Source: Yeguia hominis (GTDB lineage: Bacteria > Bacillota > Clostridia > Oscillospirales > Acutalibacteraceae). Taken from it: a stretch of DNA of 64,000 nt. Below are positions 25,600 to 33,995 of this stretch, in pieces (position 1 is the stretch's first letter; each line of letters starts with the position of its first letter). The notes under the pieces are model-generated. The model made no database searches. It saw only the letters and a list, made by a program, of their open reading frames with translations, and had not been told where the DNA came from. The stretch spans positions 1-64,000 of the forward strand of contig NZ_JACRSN010000004.1 of NCBI RefSeq assembly GCF_014384705.1, written 5' to 3'. Made by a program: the position numbers and the translations under genes.

Positions 25600-26234
25600 A
25601 GCAGCAAGCAAAAGCGCTCTATAAAGACTGGTTCTTAGATTTTTCTCCATTTTCAAGCGATGGCACACTGCCCGAAGGATGGAGAATCGGAACCGTTGGT
25701 GATATTATCCAACTCCACGACTACAAACGAGTCCCGCTTTCAGGCACCGAAAGGAGCAAAATGGCGAAATTATACCCATACTATGGGGCGACTTCGCTTA
25801 TGGACTATGTCGACAACTACTTGTTTGACGGGATTTATCTACTGCTTGGTGAGGATGGAACTGTTGTTGATAATCTGGGCTTCCCAATTCTGCAATATGT
25901 TTATGGTCGGTTTTGGGTAAACAATCACGCACACATAATCACCGGCAAAGAAGGCTTTTCTGTCGAAGAACTCTACCTGTTTTTCGGCTTGACCAATATA
26001 AAGTCCATAGTAACAGGCGCTGTTCAGCAGAAGGTCAGTCAGCAAAACTTAAAGAAAGTCCCGGCAATTATTCCTTCAAGCACTGCGCTTTTCTCTTTTG
26101 ACGAACTCATTCAGCCAATCTTTTCTCAGATACGAAATTTACGAGATGAAAATGCTCGATTAACTTCACTGAGAGATACTTTGTTGCCCAAGCTAATGTC
26201 CGGCGAACTGGATGCATCTGTCATCGAGCTTTAA
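25585..26234 (+). pseudogene. hsdS: Silent inverted HsdS C-terminal cassette (TRD2 plus conserved region)
   Basis: The open frame begins inside recombination site 1 (N-D-N-L-E-Q-Q-A-K-A-L-Y) and runs to V-I-E-L-stop. It comprises one target-recognition domain and the C-terminal helices ending T-L-L-P-K-L-M-S-G-E-L-D, matching the corresponding half of the expressed HsdS. There is no start codon in place and it points opposite to the operon. Inversion between its flanking sites (25,585-25,599 and 26,239-26,253) would fuse it in frame to the amino half at 26,250-26,776. It is a storage cassette rather than decayed sequence. Confidence 0.85.
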
Positions 26235-26776
26235 GCCGCTAAATTATCATTTATCTTTCTATTTGCGGCGATTTTATCATCCAAAGATTTCAGAATTCCG
26301 GATATGGATTGCTGTGTTTCTAAGTCTGGAACTTTGACCATCAGCGTTTGAAGGACATCCGTCTGGACTCTTTGTCTGCCCGATGAACCAACCATAGACT
26401 TGATTGCAGGTCCCCTTACTATGGGACTGGTAACAAGGTAGTAAAGAAAATCAGGATCACATCCGTCTTTTGCTCTGAACACAATGTACTCGGTGGAACC
26501 AAATCCGACCTCACCATTTTCAAGTACGCTAACCTTTGCAGTTTTGCCATTTTCAAGACACGGTGTAATGCGAGCCATTATGGTGTCTCCGTTACGAAAT
26601 TTTGTACCACCGGAATATGGTTCTAATTCAAATCCGGGTACATCTCTACAAAATGGCTGCAATTTATCCATTGAAATCTTTTTTGCAATGCTTCCTTTTT
26701 TGAGTGACTCACGAGGATTAAATTCGGCAATCTCGTCTAACCTTTTTTCAAACCATTTAGCCACTTCATTCACCAT
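26231..26776 (-). CDS. hsdS: HsdS N-terminal half (TRD1), truncated at the inversion site
   Basis: 181 residues: one target-recognition domain followed by the central conserved helix (Q-Q-S-I-S-G-I-L-K-S-L-D-D-K-I-A-A-N-R-K-I-N-D-N-L), then A-A-stop contributed by the junction. Start ATG 26,776 lies next to the recombinase stop codon, so translation is coupled. In the present state it is a half specificity subunit; such halves can sometimes dimerise. If the plus-strand cassette flips, it becomes a complete second HsdS. Confidence 0.85.
   Translation of the reverse strand: MVNEVAKWFEKRLDEIAEFNPRESLKKGSIAKKISMDKLQPFCRDVPGFELEPYSGGTKFRNGDTIMARITPCLENGKTAKVSVLENGEVGFGSTEYIVFRAKDGCDPDFLYYLVTSPIVRGPAIKSMVGSSGRQRVQTDVLQTLMVKVPDLETQQSISGILKSLDDKIAANRKINDNLAA
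26239..26253 (-). repeat. hsdS inversion site 2
   Basis: Reverse-orientation copy of the 15-bp core; shares a perfect 30-bp inverted repeat with site 3 because both HsdS carboxyl halves end in the same sequence beside it. Confidence 0.85.
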
Positions 26777-26777
26777 C

Positions 26778-27761
26778 CTATCCGATATATTTTCTGTGTG
26801 CCAATTTTACATTACTCTGCTTGACCATTGCGTATTGCAAAGTCGTGTCAATCCGCTTGTGCCCCAGTAATTGCTGAAGCTGTTCTATGGGCATTCCTTT
26901 ATCTATCGCCATTGTGGCCAGCGTTCGTCGGAACTTGTGCGGATGCACTTTGTGTACGCCCAACTGCCTGCCCAATTCCCGTAATCTCGTCTCGACACCG
27001 CCTATGGATAGGCGTTTAAAAGGTGCTTTCAGAGAAACGATCAGTGCTGGATTATCATCATTGCGCCTTTCCAAATAGGCTTGCAGGTGCAGCTTTGTTC
27101 GGGCGTCAAAGTAGACCATTCGCTCTTTGTCTCCTTTGCCAAACACCACGCACTCCCGCTCTGCAAAATCCACATCATCCCGGTTTAGAAGCACCATTTC
27201 TCCAACACGCATTCCGGTTGAAGCAAGCAGGTCGATCATCGCCAAATCCCGCATTTCAGAGCAGCTATCCCGCATCAGCTCAAGGGTTTCGTCAGAGTAG
27301 GTTTCCTTGATATTTGACGCTGTTTTGACCTTATGTATCCGGCGAACGGGGCTTTTAAGAATATAATCCTCATCTTCCAGCCAAGAGAAGAACGATGAAA
27401 GAATACGCCGAATGTTATCTATGGTCACTCGGCTGGAATGGCGTTCCCTTTGGTAATTCGTCAGGTACTGACGAATATCCTCTGTCACAATCTCCTTGAT
27501 TGGTTTCCCGATGCCGTCAAGCATTGCCTGTGTGGTGGCCTGATAGTAATTCAGTGACTTTTCGGAACAACCCTCAATACGCTTGGCGGCAAGAAAAAGT
27601 GCTAAAAGGTCTTGCTCCTGCTCCTTGGTCTTGCCATCGGAAGGACTAATGTCATAATCCCACAGAGTGTGCAGTAAAACCTCTTGCAGCTTTTCGACTT
27701 GTGCGTTGTTCAGGTATGAAAGCATATCTGTAACAACAGTTTGAATCAATTTTTGTCTCAT
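26778..27761 (-). CDS. Tyrosine recombinase of the hsdS shuffling system
   Basis: 327 residues from ATG 27,761 (AAGGAG site); the longer start at 27,839 has none. The SAM-like N-terminal domain (about 70-165) is followed by catalytic Arg in S-T-G-M-R-V-G-E-M, H-P-H-K-F-R-R-T, G-H-K-R-I-D-T-T and Tyr in L-Q-Y-A. It is unlike the two element integrases. Recombinases of this type embedded between hsdS copies are known to invert specificity domains at short repeats; the four 15-bp sites around it are the expected substrates. Confidence 0.9.
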   Translation of the reverse strand: MRQKLIQTVVTDMLSYLNNAQVEKLQEVLLHTLWDYDISPSDGKTKEQEQDLLALFLAAKRIEGCSEKSLNYYQATTQAMLDGIGKPIKEIVTEDIRQYLTNYQRERHSSRVTIDNIRRILSSFFSWLEDEDYILKSPVRRIHKVKTASNIKETYSDETLELMRDSCSEMRDLAMIDLLASTGMRVGEMVLLNRDDVDFAERECVVFGKGDKERMVYFDARTKLHLQAYLERRNDDNPALIVSLKAPFKRLSIGGVETRLRELGRQLGVHKVHPHKFRRTLATMAIDKGMPIEQLQQLLGHKRIDTTLQYAMVKQSNVKLAHRKYIG

Positions 27762-27846
27762 TGTCGTTCTCCTTTTCCAAAAGAGAACGATACACAGCGG
27801 CTGTTCCTTTGATAAAACTCTCGCCACTGATGAGAGCAATATACAG

Positions 27847-28044
27847 TCAGTTATATAGGTCTAAATCGTCGTGATCTTCTCCGTCATAATGATTGTAATA
27901 GTGGAACCCGTCTTCAAGTGGCTTTTTGCAGTCACAGCAAACATCCCAGTATCCAAATTCTTCGTTTTCGGTGAAAATAGCACTCTGTTGACGACATTTA
28001 CAGTATCCAATTTTTTCAATAGGAACACCTTTGAAGTATTGCAC
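27847..28044 (-). CDS. Small acidic Cys-containing protein between hsdS and recombinase
   Basis: 65 residues from a GTG start preceded by AAGGGGGG. It contains C-K-C and C-C-D-C and a very acidic tail (H-Y-D-G-E-D-H-D-D-L-D-L-Y). It lies downstream of site 3 inside the operon. Possibly metal-binding; no function recognised. The typical codon pattern and ribosome site support a real gene. Confidence 0.55.
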   Translation of the reverse strand: MQYFKGVPIEKIGYCKCRQQSAIFTENEEFGYWDVCCDCKKPLEDGFHYYNHYDGEDHDDLDLYN

Positions 28045-28065
28045 CTAATACCCCCCTTTTTAAGC

Positions 28066-28080
28066 TAAATGATAATTTAG
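28066..28080 (+). repeat. hsdS inversion site 3
   Basis: Plus-orientation core just beyond the stop of the expressed hsdS, forming with site 2 a perfect 30-bp inverted repeat (28,066-28,095). Confidence 0.85.
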
Positions 28081-28084
28081 CGGC

Positions 28085-29197
28085 TTAAAGCTCGACGGCG
28101 GATACATCCAGTTCGCCGGACATCAGCTTAGGCAAAAGACTGTCCCTTAAACCCGCCAATGTTCGATTCTGTGTTTCTAAAACTTTCTGCTGTTCAAATA
28201 TCGGCAAACAGAAGTTGTTGAATTCTTGTATGGTTTTGCTGTCCGGAACGATTGCAGGAACAGACTTCATTGTTCCTCCGGAAACTTCTTTGAATGTTGA
28301 ACCGGACGCTAGTCTCTCAATCATTGATAGATTCTGCTTCAAGTAGTAATAGACATAAGCGGTACCAATTTCAGCATTAGGAACAACCGACTTAAAACCC
28401 TGATTCGTCGTGATATTTCCAGCAGCAATAGCAATATAACCGATGGGGGCACGGGATGAAAACAAAACTGTTCCTTCGGGCATGACAGTCGCACTGCTGT
28501 TTTTTAGTCCAAGCTCGGTAATGTCGCTTTCGCCGTGAGTTATGAATTTTGATTTATTAATTGATAAATCCTTCGGGGTTATCCAAGCAATCCCGTTCTT
28601 AGTGTAGTATTCCGGCCTTGCTTTGGAGGGTGTGCTTCCGCCAATAACAGTTCCCAAATTGCTAATGGTACCTGTTTCCCAACTCGGATCAGTATTAGTA
28701 ATGAACAGTTCCTGGTATAACGCCTGAGCTTGCTGCTCTAAATTATCATTTATCGCTGTATTTAGAAAGATTTTTGCCTCGATACTGCCCAAAATACTTG
28801 CAATTTTATTTTGATATTCAATAGGCGGAAGTTCTATTTCTTGTTGGGCTAGCACTTTCACCGACAGGCCGGGTTGTGCCGATTGCCCAGACAGGCGGCC
28901 TAATTGCATTCTTGAAAGCAGATAAGCTAAATAACGAATATTGCTTTTATCATTTGCACAAACCACAACGGCGTGTTCCGTCATATACGCCTTGCCCGAA
29001 AAGTACCGAACATTCCCGCAGAATGCGCCTTGGCGGCCGATAATTGCGCACTCACCGTCAAAGTTAAAATGGTTAGTAAAACCTCTTTGACCATTTCCGC
29101 CAAACACAGGATATTCCCCTTCTGAACTAATTTCACTGGCTCTGATGTTTTTTCCACTGCTAAGTCGTGAACAGACATCTGATAGATTATATTTCAT
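28085..29197 (-). CDS. hsdS: Type I restriction specificity subunit (expressed copy)
   Basis: 370 residues from ATG 29,197, which overlaps the hsdM stop by 11 nt and has GGGGGCG upstream. It has two target-recognition domains (about 1-120 and 185-315), each followed by conserved helices: I-A-S-I-L-G-S-I-E-A-K-I in the middle and L-R-D-S-L-L-P-K-L-M-S-G-E-L-D at the end. Site 4 lies exactly at the N-D-N-L codons after the central helix. It determines the bipartite DNA sequence recognised by HsdM and HsdR. Its second half can be exchanged by inversion. Confidence 0.93.
   Translation of the reverse strand: MKYNLSDVCSRLSSGKNIRASEISSEGEYPVFGGNGQRGFTNHFNFDGECAIIGRQGAFCGNVRYFSGKAYMTEHAVVVCANDKSNIRYLAYLLSRMQLGRLSGQSAQPGLSVKVLAQQEIELPPIEYQNKIASILGSIEAKIFLNTAINDNLEQQAQALYQELFITNTDPSWETGTISNLGTVIGGSTPSKARPEYYTKNGIAWITPKDLSINKSKFITHGESDITELGLKNSSATVMPEGTVLFSSRAPIGYIAIAAGNITTNQGFKSVVPNAEIGTAYVYYYLKQNLSMIERLASGSTFKEVSGGTMKSVPAIVPDSKTIQEFNNFCLPIFEQQKVLETQNRTLAGLRDSLLPKLMSGELDVSAVEL
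28738..28752 (-). repeat. hsdS inversion site 4
   Basis: Reverse-orientation core in the middle of the expressed hsdS; shares 25 bp with site 1 (through AGCAGCAAGC). Confidence 0.85.
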
Positions 29198-30692
29198 ACC
29201 CAATCGCCCCCAGTTTTTTGCGGATTTCATCCTCCAGCTCGTGGGACTTTTTGAACATCTCCGAAAGCTCAGAGGTTAAACGGGTCATCTTCTCCTCGAA
29301 GGGTTCGCCGTCATCCTCAACTTCTTCGATGCCCACATATCGGCCCGGAGTCAGAATAAAGTCCTGCTTTTCGATCGCCTGAAGGTCTGCCACAGCACAG
29401 AAGCCCTTTACATCTTCCAATGTCCCTTCTTGGAATGCTTCGAAGGTATCTGCTAATTTTTGAATGTCCTCGTCGGTGAAATCTCTGTGCTTTTTATCAA
29501 CCATATGTCCCATCTTTCGGGCGTCAATAAAAAGCGTCTTGCCCTTTTGCTTTTTATTCTTGCTGATAAACCAGAGGGTGACGGGAATGGTCACGCTATA
29601 AAAAAGCTGTGTCGGCAGAGCTACAATTCCCTCCACAAGGTCGGCCTGAATGATGCGTTTTCTGATTTCCCCCTCACCGCTGGTTTGAGTGGACAGCGCA
29701 CCATTTGCAAGAACAAGACCTATCTTGCCGTTGGGGGCGAGGTGGTGGATCATATGTTGAATCCACGCGTAGTTGGCGTTACCGGCGGGGGGCGTACCAA
29801 ACTGCCAACGCACATCGTCCTTCAGCTTTTCCTGTCCCCAGTTGGAGAGGTTGAACGGCGGATTTGCCATAATAAAATCTGCTTTCAGCGTAGGGTGGAG
29901 GTCATTAAAGAAAGTGTCTGCCTGGTACGGCCCGAAGTTGGCATCGATACCACGGATCGCCATATTCATCTTCGCCATTTTCCAAGTATCGGCGTTTGAC
30001 TCTTGCCCATAGACTGAGATCTTCCCCCGGTTTCCTCGATGTGCTTCTATGAAATCGGCTGACTGAACGAACATACCGCCAGAACCACAGCAGGGATCGT
30101 ACACACGGCAATTTTCGTAAGGCTTTAGAATTGCAACAATCGTTTTAACGATACTTTCCGGCGTGTAGAACTCGCCGCCCTTAACACCTTCGTATGCAGC
30201 AAACTGCTGAATGCAATACTGATATGTTTTTCCAAGCAGATCCTTGTTTTCTTTGGTATCGCTCATATCCATATTGGTGAACAGGTCAACCACATCGCCC
30301 AAAACACGCTTGTCCAAATCTGGGCTTGCATAGTTTTTAGGCAGCACATTTTTCAGGCTTTTGTTCTCTGCTTCAATAGCCCGCATTGCATTGTCGATGA
30401 GTGTGCCAATTTCAGGGGTGTGAGCAGCAGAAGCAATCTTGCTCCACCGTGCATCCTCCGGTACGAAGAAAATGTTATCTTCGGCGTAGGCGTCACGGTC
30501 ATCTTCGAAGCCGTCGCCCTCAGCGACAAGCTCCTGATAACGCTTTTCAAACGCATTGGATATGTAGCGCAGGAAAATAAGTCCTACGATCACTTTTCGG
30601 TATTCTGCTGCGGGGATATGTCCCCAAAGGACACAGGCAGCGTCCCAGATTTGTTTTTCAAAGCCGATTGTGGCGTTGTTTCCGTTAGCCAT
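29187..30692 (-). CDS. hsdM: Type I restriction-modification methyltransferase subunit
   Basis: 501-residue N6-adenine methylase. It has an N-terminal helical domain (I-W-D-A-A-C-V-L-W-G), then G-E-F-Y-T-P, the SAM motif D-P-C-C-G-S-G-G-M-F and the catalytic N-P-P-F. Length and motif order match HsdM. Its end overlaps hsdS, as is usual. With HsdS it methylates host sites; with HsdR it forms the restriction complex. Confidence 0.96.
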   Translation of the reverse strand: MANGNNATIGFEKQIWDAACVLWGHIPAAEYRKVIVGLIFLRYISNAFEKRYQELVAEGDGFEDDRDAYAEDNIFFVPEDARWSKIASAAHTPEIGTLIDNAMRAIEAENKSLKNVLPKNYASPDLDKRVLGDVVDLFTNMDMSDTKENKDLLGKTYQYCIQQFAAYEGVKGGEFYTPESIVKTIVAILKPYENCRVYDPCCGSGGMFVQSADFIEAHRGNRGKISVYGQESNADTWKMAKMNMAIRGIDANFGPYQADTFFNDLHPTLKADFIMANPPFNLSNWGQEKLKDDVRWQFGTPPAGNANYAWIQHMIHHLAPNGKIGLVLANGALSTQTSGEGEIRKRIIQADLVEGIVALPTQLFYSVTIPVTLWFISKNKKQKGKTLFIDARKMGHMVDKKHRDFTDEDIQKLADTFEAFQEGTLEDVKGFCAVADLQAIEKQDFILTPGRYVGIEEVEDDGEPFEEKMTRLTSELSEMFKKSHELEDEIRKKLGAIGYEI

Positions 30693-30747
30693 AGAATGAA
30701 TCCCTTCCTACGTTATTTTTTCGCATTGCATTGGAGCGTGCGATAAA

Positions 30748-31830
30748 TCAAACCAACACTTCCCATTTTCCGTATCTCTTACCGCTTTCTCGGCGGATAT
30801 AGTTTTTACCTTGCAGCGACTTCATAATTCGCTTTACAGTGCTGAGAGATCTCCCCGTTGCTGCAACCAGCTCTTGCTGTTTGATGGCCGGATTTTTTGC
30901 AATTAACTCCAAGATGGCCAGTTCTTCCAACGAACATTCCAAAGTGTCAAATTGAGACTTTGGAACTTTGGAATTGACACTTTGAGAATTGCTTTCCTCC
31001 ACATAATCAATGTGCATATAGCGGTTCTTCAGCTCGTAATCCGTGCCCAAAAGGAGATTGCCGAAGAACATCTCCAAGAACTTTGTGGTGGAGTGAACAC
31101 CCTTTTGCAGATTTGTATAGTTCGCTCGGACCAAGGCGTTGCGGAAGTACCACGAATTCTTTTCAAAGGCGTCGTTGTTCACACGGAAGCCGAAGGTTTT
31201 CATATATTTGATCATAAAGACGGCGGTGGCACGGGTATTTCCCTCGCCGAAGGGATGGATTTGCCAAATGTCCGAAGCGAATTTTGCCAAATGTTTCACC
31301 GCTGCATCTACGGACAAACCCTCATAGGAGAACTGTTTTTCAGTGGCAAAATCGTAATCCAGCGTATCCTTGATACTGTTCCAGTCCGCATAGATCACGG
31401 TGTCGCCGTTCAGCACCCACTCTTTCTTGGTGATGTTGTACTGCCGAACCTGTCCCGCGTGACGGAACACGCCTTCAAACAGCCTGCGATGGATGGAGAG
31501 CCACTCGGCAGGCGAGAATTGGAAGGCTTTTTCGCCCAACAGCTTTGCAATTCTGGCGGAGACGATGTCCGCTTCTTTCGTTTCGTTCTCTATTTCGGTG
31601 CGGGTGGTACGCTGCTCATAATAGCTATGAATGCGCTGCTGGGCTTCATCGATGGTGATTTTGCCCTCAATGTGATCCTTGGCCGTATCCAGCAGATAGG
31701 CAGAGGTGTTCAGCCCGTCAACCGCCTGCAAGCCAATGGCGGTCTGCCACGCTTCACTTTTTTCTGCCCGGTCCGGTTCGCCTTGCTTAATATATTCTTC
31801 CAGTTCAAATTGCCAATTCTGATCGGGCAT
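30748..31830 (-). CDS. Fic-domain protein with C-terminal winged helix
   Basis: 360 residues. The Fic motif is intact (I-H-P-F-G-E-G-N-T-R-A-T-A, about residue 205), so AMP transfer to a Tyr/Ser/Thr is possible. N-terminal helices precede the core, and the last ~70 residues form a winged-helix-like domain (I-K-Q-Q-E-L-V-A-A-T-G-R-S-L-S-T-V-K-R). GAGGTG precedes the start. It lies 9 nt downstream of another fic gene and just upstream of hsdM. Fic proteins are often co-transferred with type I systems; the target is unknown. Confidence 0.88.
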   Translation of the reverse strand: MPDQNWQFELEEYIKQGEPDRAEKSEAWQTAIGLQAVDGLNTSAYLLDTAKDHIEGKITIDEAQQRIHSYYEQRTTRTEIENETKEADIVSARIAKLLGEKAFQFSPAEWLSIHRRLFEGVFRHAGQVRQYNITKKEWVLNGDTVIYADWNSIKDTLDYDFATEKQFSYEGLSVDAAVKHLAKFASDIWQIHPFGEGNTRATAVFMIKYMKTFGFRVNNDAFEKNSWYFRNALVRANYTNLQKGVHSTTKFLEMFFGNLLLGTDYELKNRYMHIDYVEESNSQSVNSKVPKSQFDTLECSLEELAILELIAKNPAIKQQELVAATGRSLSTVKRIMKSLQGKNYIRRESGKRYGKWEVLV

Positions 31831-31839
31831 ATCTGCACC

Positions 31840-32454
31840 TCATTCCTTGCTCAAATCTTCCGCCTTGAAGGTCGTGTACCCTTCGTAATAGTAGCTGTGG
31901 TCAATACCCTTCATATACACCTCACGGCTGCCCACCTCATCGGTCAGTGCCGCCTTCAGCAGTACCTTGATCTCCACATCCTTGATGGGGCTGCGCTCCA
32001 TTGCAAGGAGATAATCCTCTTTATCCACCTTGCTCCAGTCCATGACCTTACCAATTTCGGTTTTCAGGATATGGTAAAGCCAAATGCGGGTGCTGCGCCC
32101 ATTGCCCTCCCGAAAGGGATGGGCAATATTCATTTCCACATATTTTTCGATGATCTCGTCAAAAGTGGACTGCGGCATCTTGTCGATGTTGGCTAGTGCC
32201 GCCTCCAGATAGATCAGCGGTGCAAAGCGGAAATTGCCCTTCGCCAGATTCACCGTGCGCAACTCACCGGCGAAGTCGTAAATATCTTCAAACAGATATT
32301 TGTGAATTGCCTGCAAGGTCAAGAATATACCTGCTGGCAGGGCATCAAGCACGCCGTTTTCAAACAGTTCTACCGCCTTTTTCTTGCTGATGCGTTCTTC
32401 TTCACGGGCAAGATCGGCGGAGCTTGTCAGCCCAAATTTATTTTCCAGTGCCAT
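31840..32454 (-). CDS. Class III-type Fic protein with C-terminal inhibitory motif
   Basis: 204 residues with Fic motif A-H-P-F-R-E-G-N-G-R-S-T-R. Near the C-terminus, S-Y-Y-Y-E-G fits the (S/T)-x-x-x-E-(G/N) autoinhibitory helix of class III Fic enzymes, so it is probably self-restrained and activated by context. GGAGGTG precedes ATG. It is the second gene of the operon, after a small HTH protein. Confidence 0.88.
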   Translation of the reverse strand: MALENKFGLTSSADLAREEERISKKKAVELFENGVLDALPAGIFLTLQAIHKYLFEDIYDFAGELRTVNLAKGNFRFAPLIYLEAALANIDKMPQSTFDEIIEKYVEMNIAHPFREGNGRSTRIWLYHILKTEIGKVMDWSKVDKEDYLLAMERSPIKDVEIKVLLKAALTDEVGSREVYMKGIDHSYYYEGYTTFKAEDLSKE

Positions 32455-32472
32455 ATCGCACCTCCAAAATAA

Positions 32473-32661
32473 TTACTTATCCGCCGCCACGCCGGACTTC
32501 ATCCAAGCGTCTACTTCACTGACCTTGAATTTCCAAAGGCGGCCTATTTTCGCAGCGGGCATATTTCTTTTCTCTATCCAAGCGAGCACCGTATCACGGC
32601 TGACGCCGAGGTATTCGCAAATCTCTTTCATTGAGTACCAGCGTTCGATGGTCGGTTCCAT
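32473..32661 (-). CDS. Excisionase/MerR-type HTH protein heading the type I operon
   Basis: 62 residues from ATG 32,661 (GAGGAC upstream). Single HTH: M-K-E-I-C-E-Y-L-G-V-S-R-D-T-V-L-A-W-I then K-I-G-R-L-W-K-F-K. First gene of the minus-strand operon, likely an autoregulator. A TATAAT on the minus strand at about 32,701-32,706 may be its -10 box; the -35 is unclear. Confidence 0.72.
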   Translation of the reverse strand: MEPTIERWYSMKEICEYLGVSRDTVLAWIEKRNMPAAKIGRLWKFKVSEVDAWMKSGVAADK

Positions 32662-32795
32662 TAAAATGTCCTCACTTTCAGGCAGTTTCCGATAGCTACA
32701 ATTATACAATTTAAGTATATCACGGCGATGCCGATTTATCAAGGATTATTGCGGATTTACGAGGGATTCAGAAGAAAATCTTATAATTAAAAGTG

Positions 32796-32844
32796 AAAGG
32801 TTTCCCCGCTCGGTTTACTGATTTGAGCGGAGAAACCTTTTTTG
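32796..32844. terminator. Bidirectional terminator hairpin
   Basis: AAAGGTTTC-C-CCGCTC pairs with GAGCGG-A-GAAACCTTT, with a T-run on the right and an A-rich stretch on the left. It separates the type I operon promoter region from the repeat array. Confidence 0.75.
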
Positions 32845-32879
32845 CTACATATCTCTTTTTTCGGAAACGCCCCCACAAA

Positions 32880-33415
32880 TGGTCTTGCAATTTTGAGAAT
32901 AAGTGAGGACGGAAAATTTTTCGAGAATTTTCTCGAAAACACCCCCACAAACGGCGCCCCTTATTCAGAGTAAGTGAAGGGAGAAATATTTTTGTGGGGA
33001 ATTTTGAAAAGTACCCTGCCAAATGGCACCCCTTATTCAGAGTAAGTAGAGGGACCTTTTGAAAAGTTGAGAGAATTTTTCAAATTACTTTGCCAAAATC
33101 TCAAAAAATTTCCCAATTGGTTAGTAGGAGGGGCACTTAAAAAATTTTTCTAAAACCCATTTGTTATTTGCCAGAAAAGTTCCCAGTTGATTAGTGGGAG
33201 GGGCGCTTAAAAATTTTCTTCAAACTTCTTTTTATTTTTGCCGGAAAAATTCCCAATTAAGTAGTAGAGGGGTTCGCAGAAAAATTCTCAAAAGTTTTTT
33301 CGTTCAAATCCGAAAAAATTTCTCAGTTGGTTAGTAGAGAGGCTTTCAGAGGAAATTTTCAAAATTCCTTCGTACAAATCAAAAAAATTTTCCCAGTTGA
33401 TTAGTGAGGGGGTTA
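32880..33415. repeat. 70-bp tandem repeat array, about eight units
   Basis: A conserved core of the form CCCARTTGRTTAGTRGGAGG, or ATTCAGAGTAAGTGAAGGG in the left units, recurs with cores near 32,901, 32,972, 33,044, 33,121, 33,191, 33,261, 33,331 and 33,401. The last five are spaced exactly 70 bp. The ~45-bp A/T-rich interiors are only loosely similar. No coding capacity is credible. It lies between the restriction operon and the replication/mobilisation genes. It may be an iteron-type origin or partition site, or a transcribed repeat. Confidence 0.75.
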
Positions 33416-33767
33416 AAAAACAGGCCTTCTCGCTGCCTACCTATTGAGGGGACTCTCTCCCTGTGCACCTTGAAAATTGAATTGCCGCCTCCAAAGGATA
33501 TGCTTCCGGCAAGTGACGCCACGACTTCCCGATAATTCAGGGCTCCCGCAAAATCAAAGATTTTGTGGGAAGAGGAGCAGCAGTGAAACGAATGAGCTTT
33601 CGCACGAGTGCGGAAGCGAATGATATGGAACTTGCTGCGACGAGAGCGCACCAAAGAAGCAATACGCCGTGGTGAGATTCCGGGGCAGGAACGATGCGGA
33701 TGAGCGGCAGCAAGCAAAAACCGCCGCAGAAATGCGGCTTCAGAACAGACAAAGGAGGTTCAAACCT
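33416..33767. other. Non-coding leader before the xis/rep genes
   Basis: No gene supported. A hairpin CCCGCAAAATC-AAA-GATTTTGTGGG lies at about 33,545-33,570. Otherwise this is a 5' leader-like region ending in the AAAGGAGG ribosome site for the next gene. Confidence 0.45.
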
Positions 33768-33995
33768 ATGAAGAAAGGAGAGCTCAGAGAGCTTTATCAG
33801 ATGATGTTTCCGGAATACCCGGACATTGTGACCGTTAAAGAGCTTAGGGAGATGCTGGGCATCAGCCGCAAGCTGGCGTACAAGCTGATCGACTACGGGT
33901 ATATCCACGCCGTGAAGATCGGCACGACGCTGAAGATCCCGAAAATCAGCGTCATCAACTATGTAATGGAGAAAGAGGTGAAGAAGGTTGGATGA
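33768..33995 (+). CDS. xis: Excisionase-type HTH protein of element 2
   Basis: 75 residues. HTH V-K-E-L-R-E-M-L-G-I-S-R-K-L-A-Y-K-L-I then K-I-G-T-T-L-K-I-P-K. It is very similar to the element 1 protein at 16,636, including the N-terminal E-L-R-E-L-Y-x-M-M-F-P-E-Y-P-D-I-V. Unlike in element 1 it is separated from its integrase by four genes. Ribosome site AAAGGAGG. Confidence 0.8.
   Translation: MKKGELRELYQMMFPEYPDIVTVKELREMLGISRKLAYKLIDYGYIHAVKIGTTLKIPKISVINYVMEKEVKKVG

Noticed and set aside
25761..26234. Independent gene starting at an internal ATG of the plus-strand HsdS cassette
   Set aside because: The homology to HsdS begins well upstream at the inversion site, and no ribosome site supports the internal start.
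30952..32196. 414-codon plus-strand frame across the fic genes
   Set aside because: Both minus-strand Fic proteins have intact motifs and good starts; this frame is their reverse-strand shadow.
32768..33022. 84-codon frame at the left end of the 70-bp repeat array
   Set aside because: It overlaps a terminator and repeat units and has a biased Lys/Arg/Phe composition with no ribosome site.
32880..33415. CRISPR array
   Set aside because: The period is 70 bp with degenerate cores and related, not unique, interiors; no cas genes are present.
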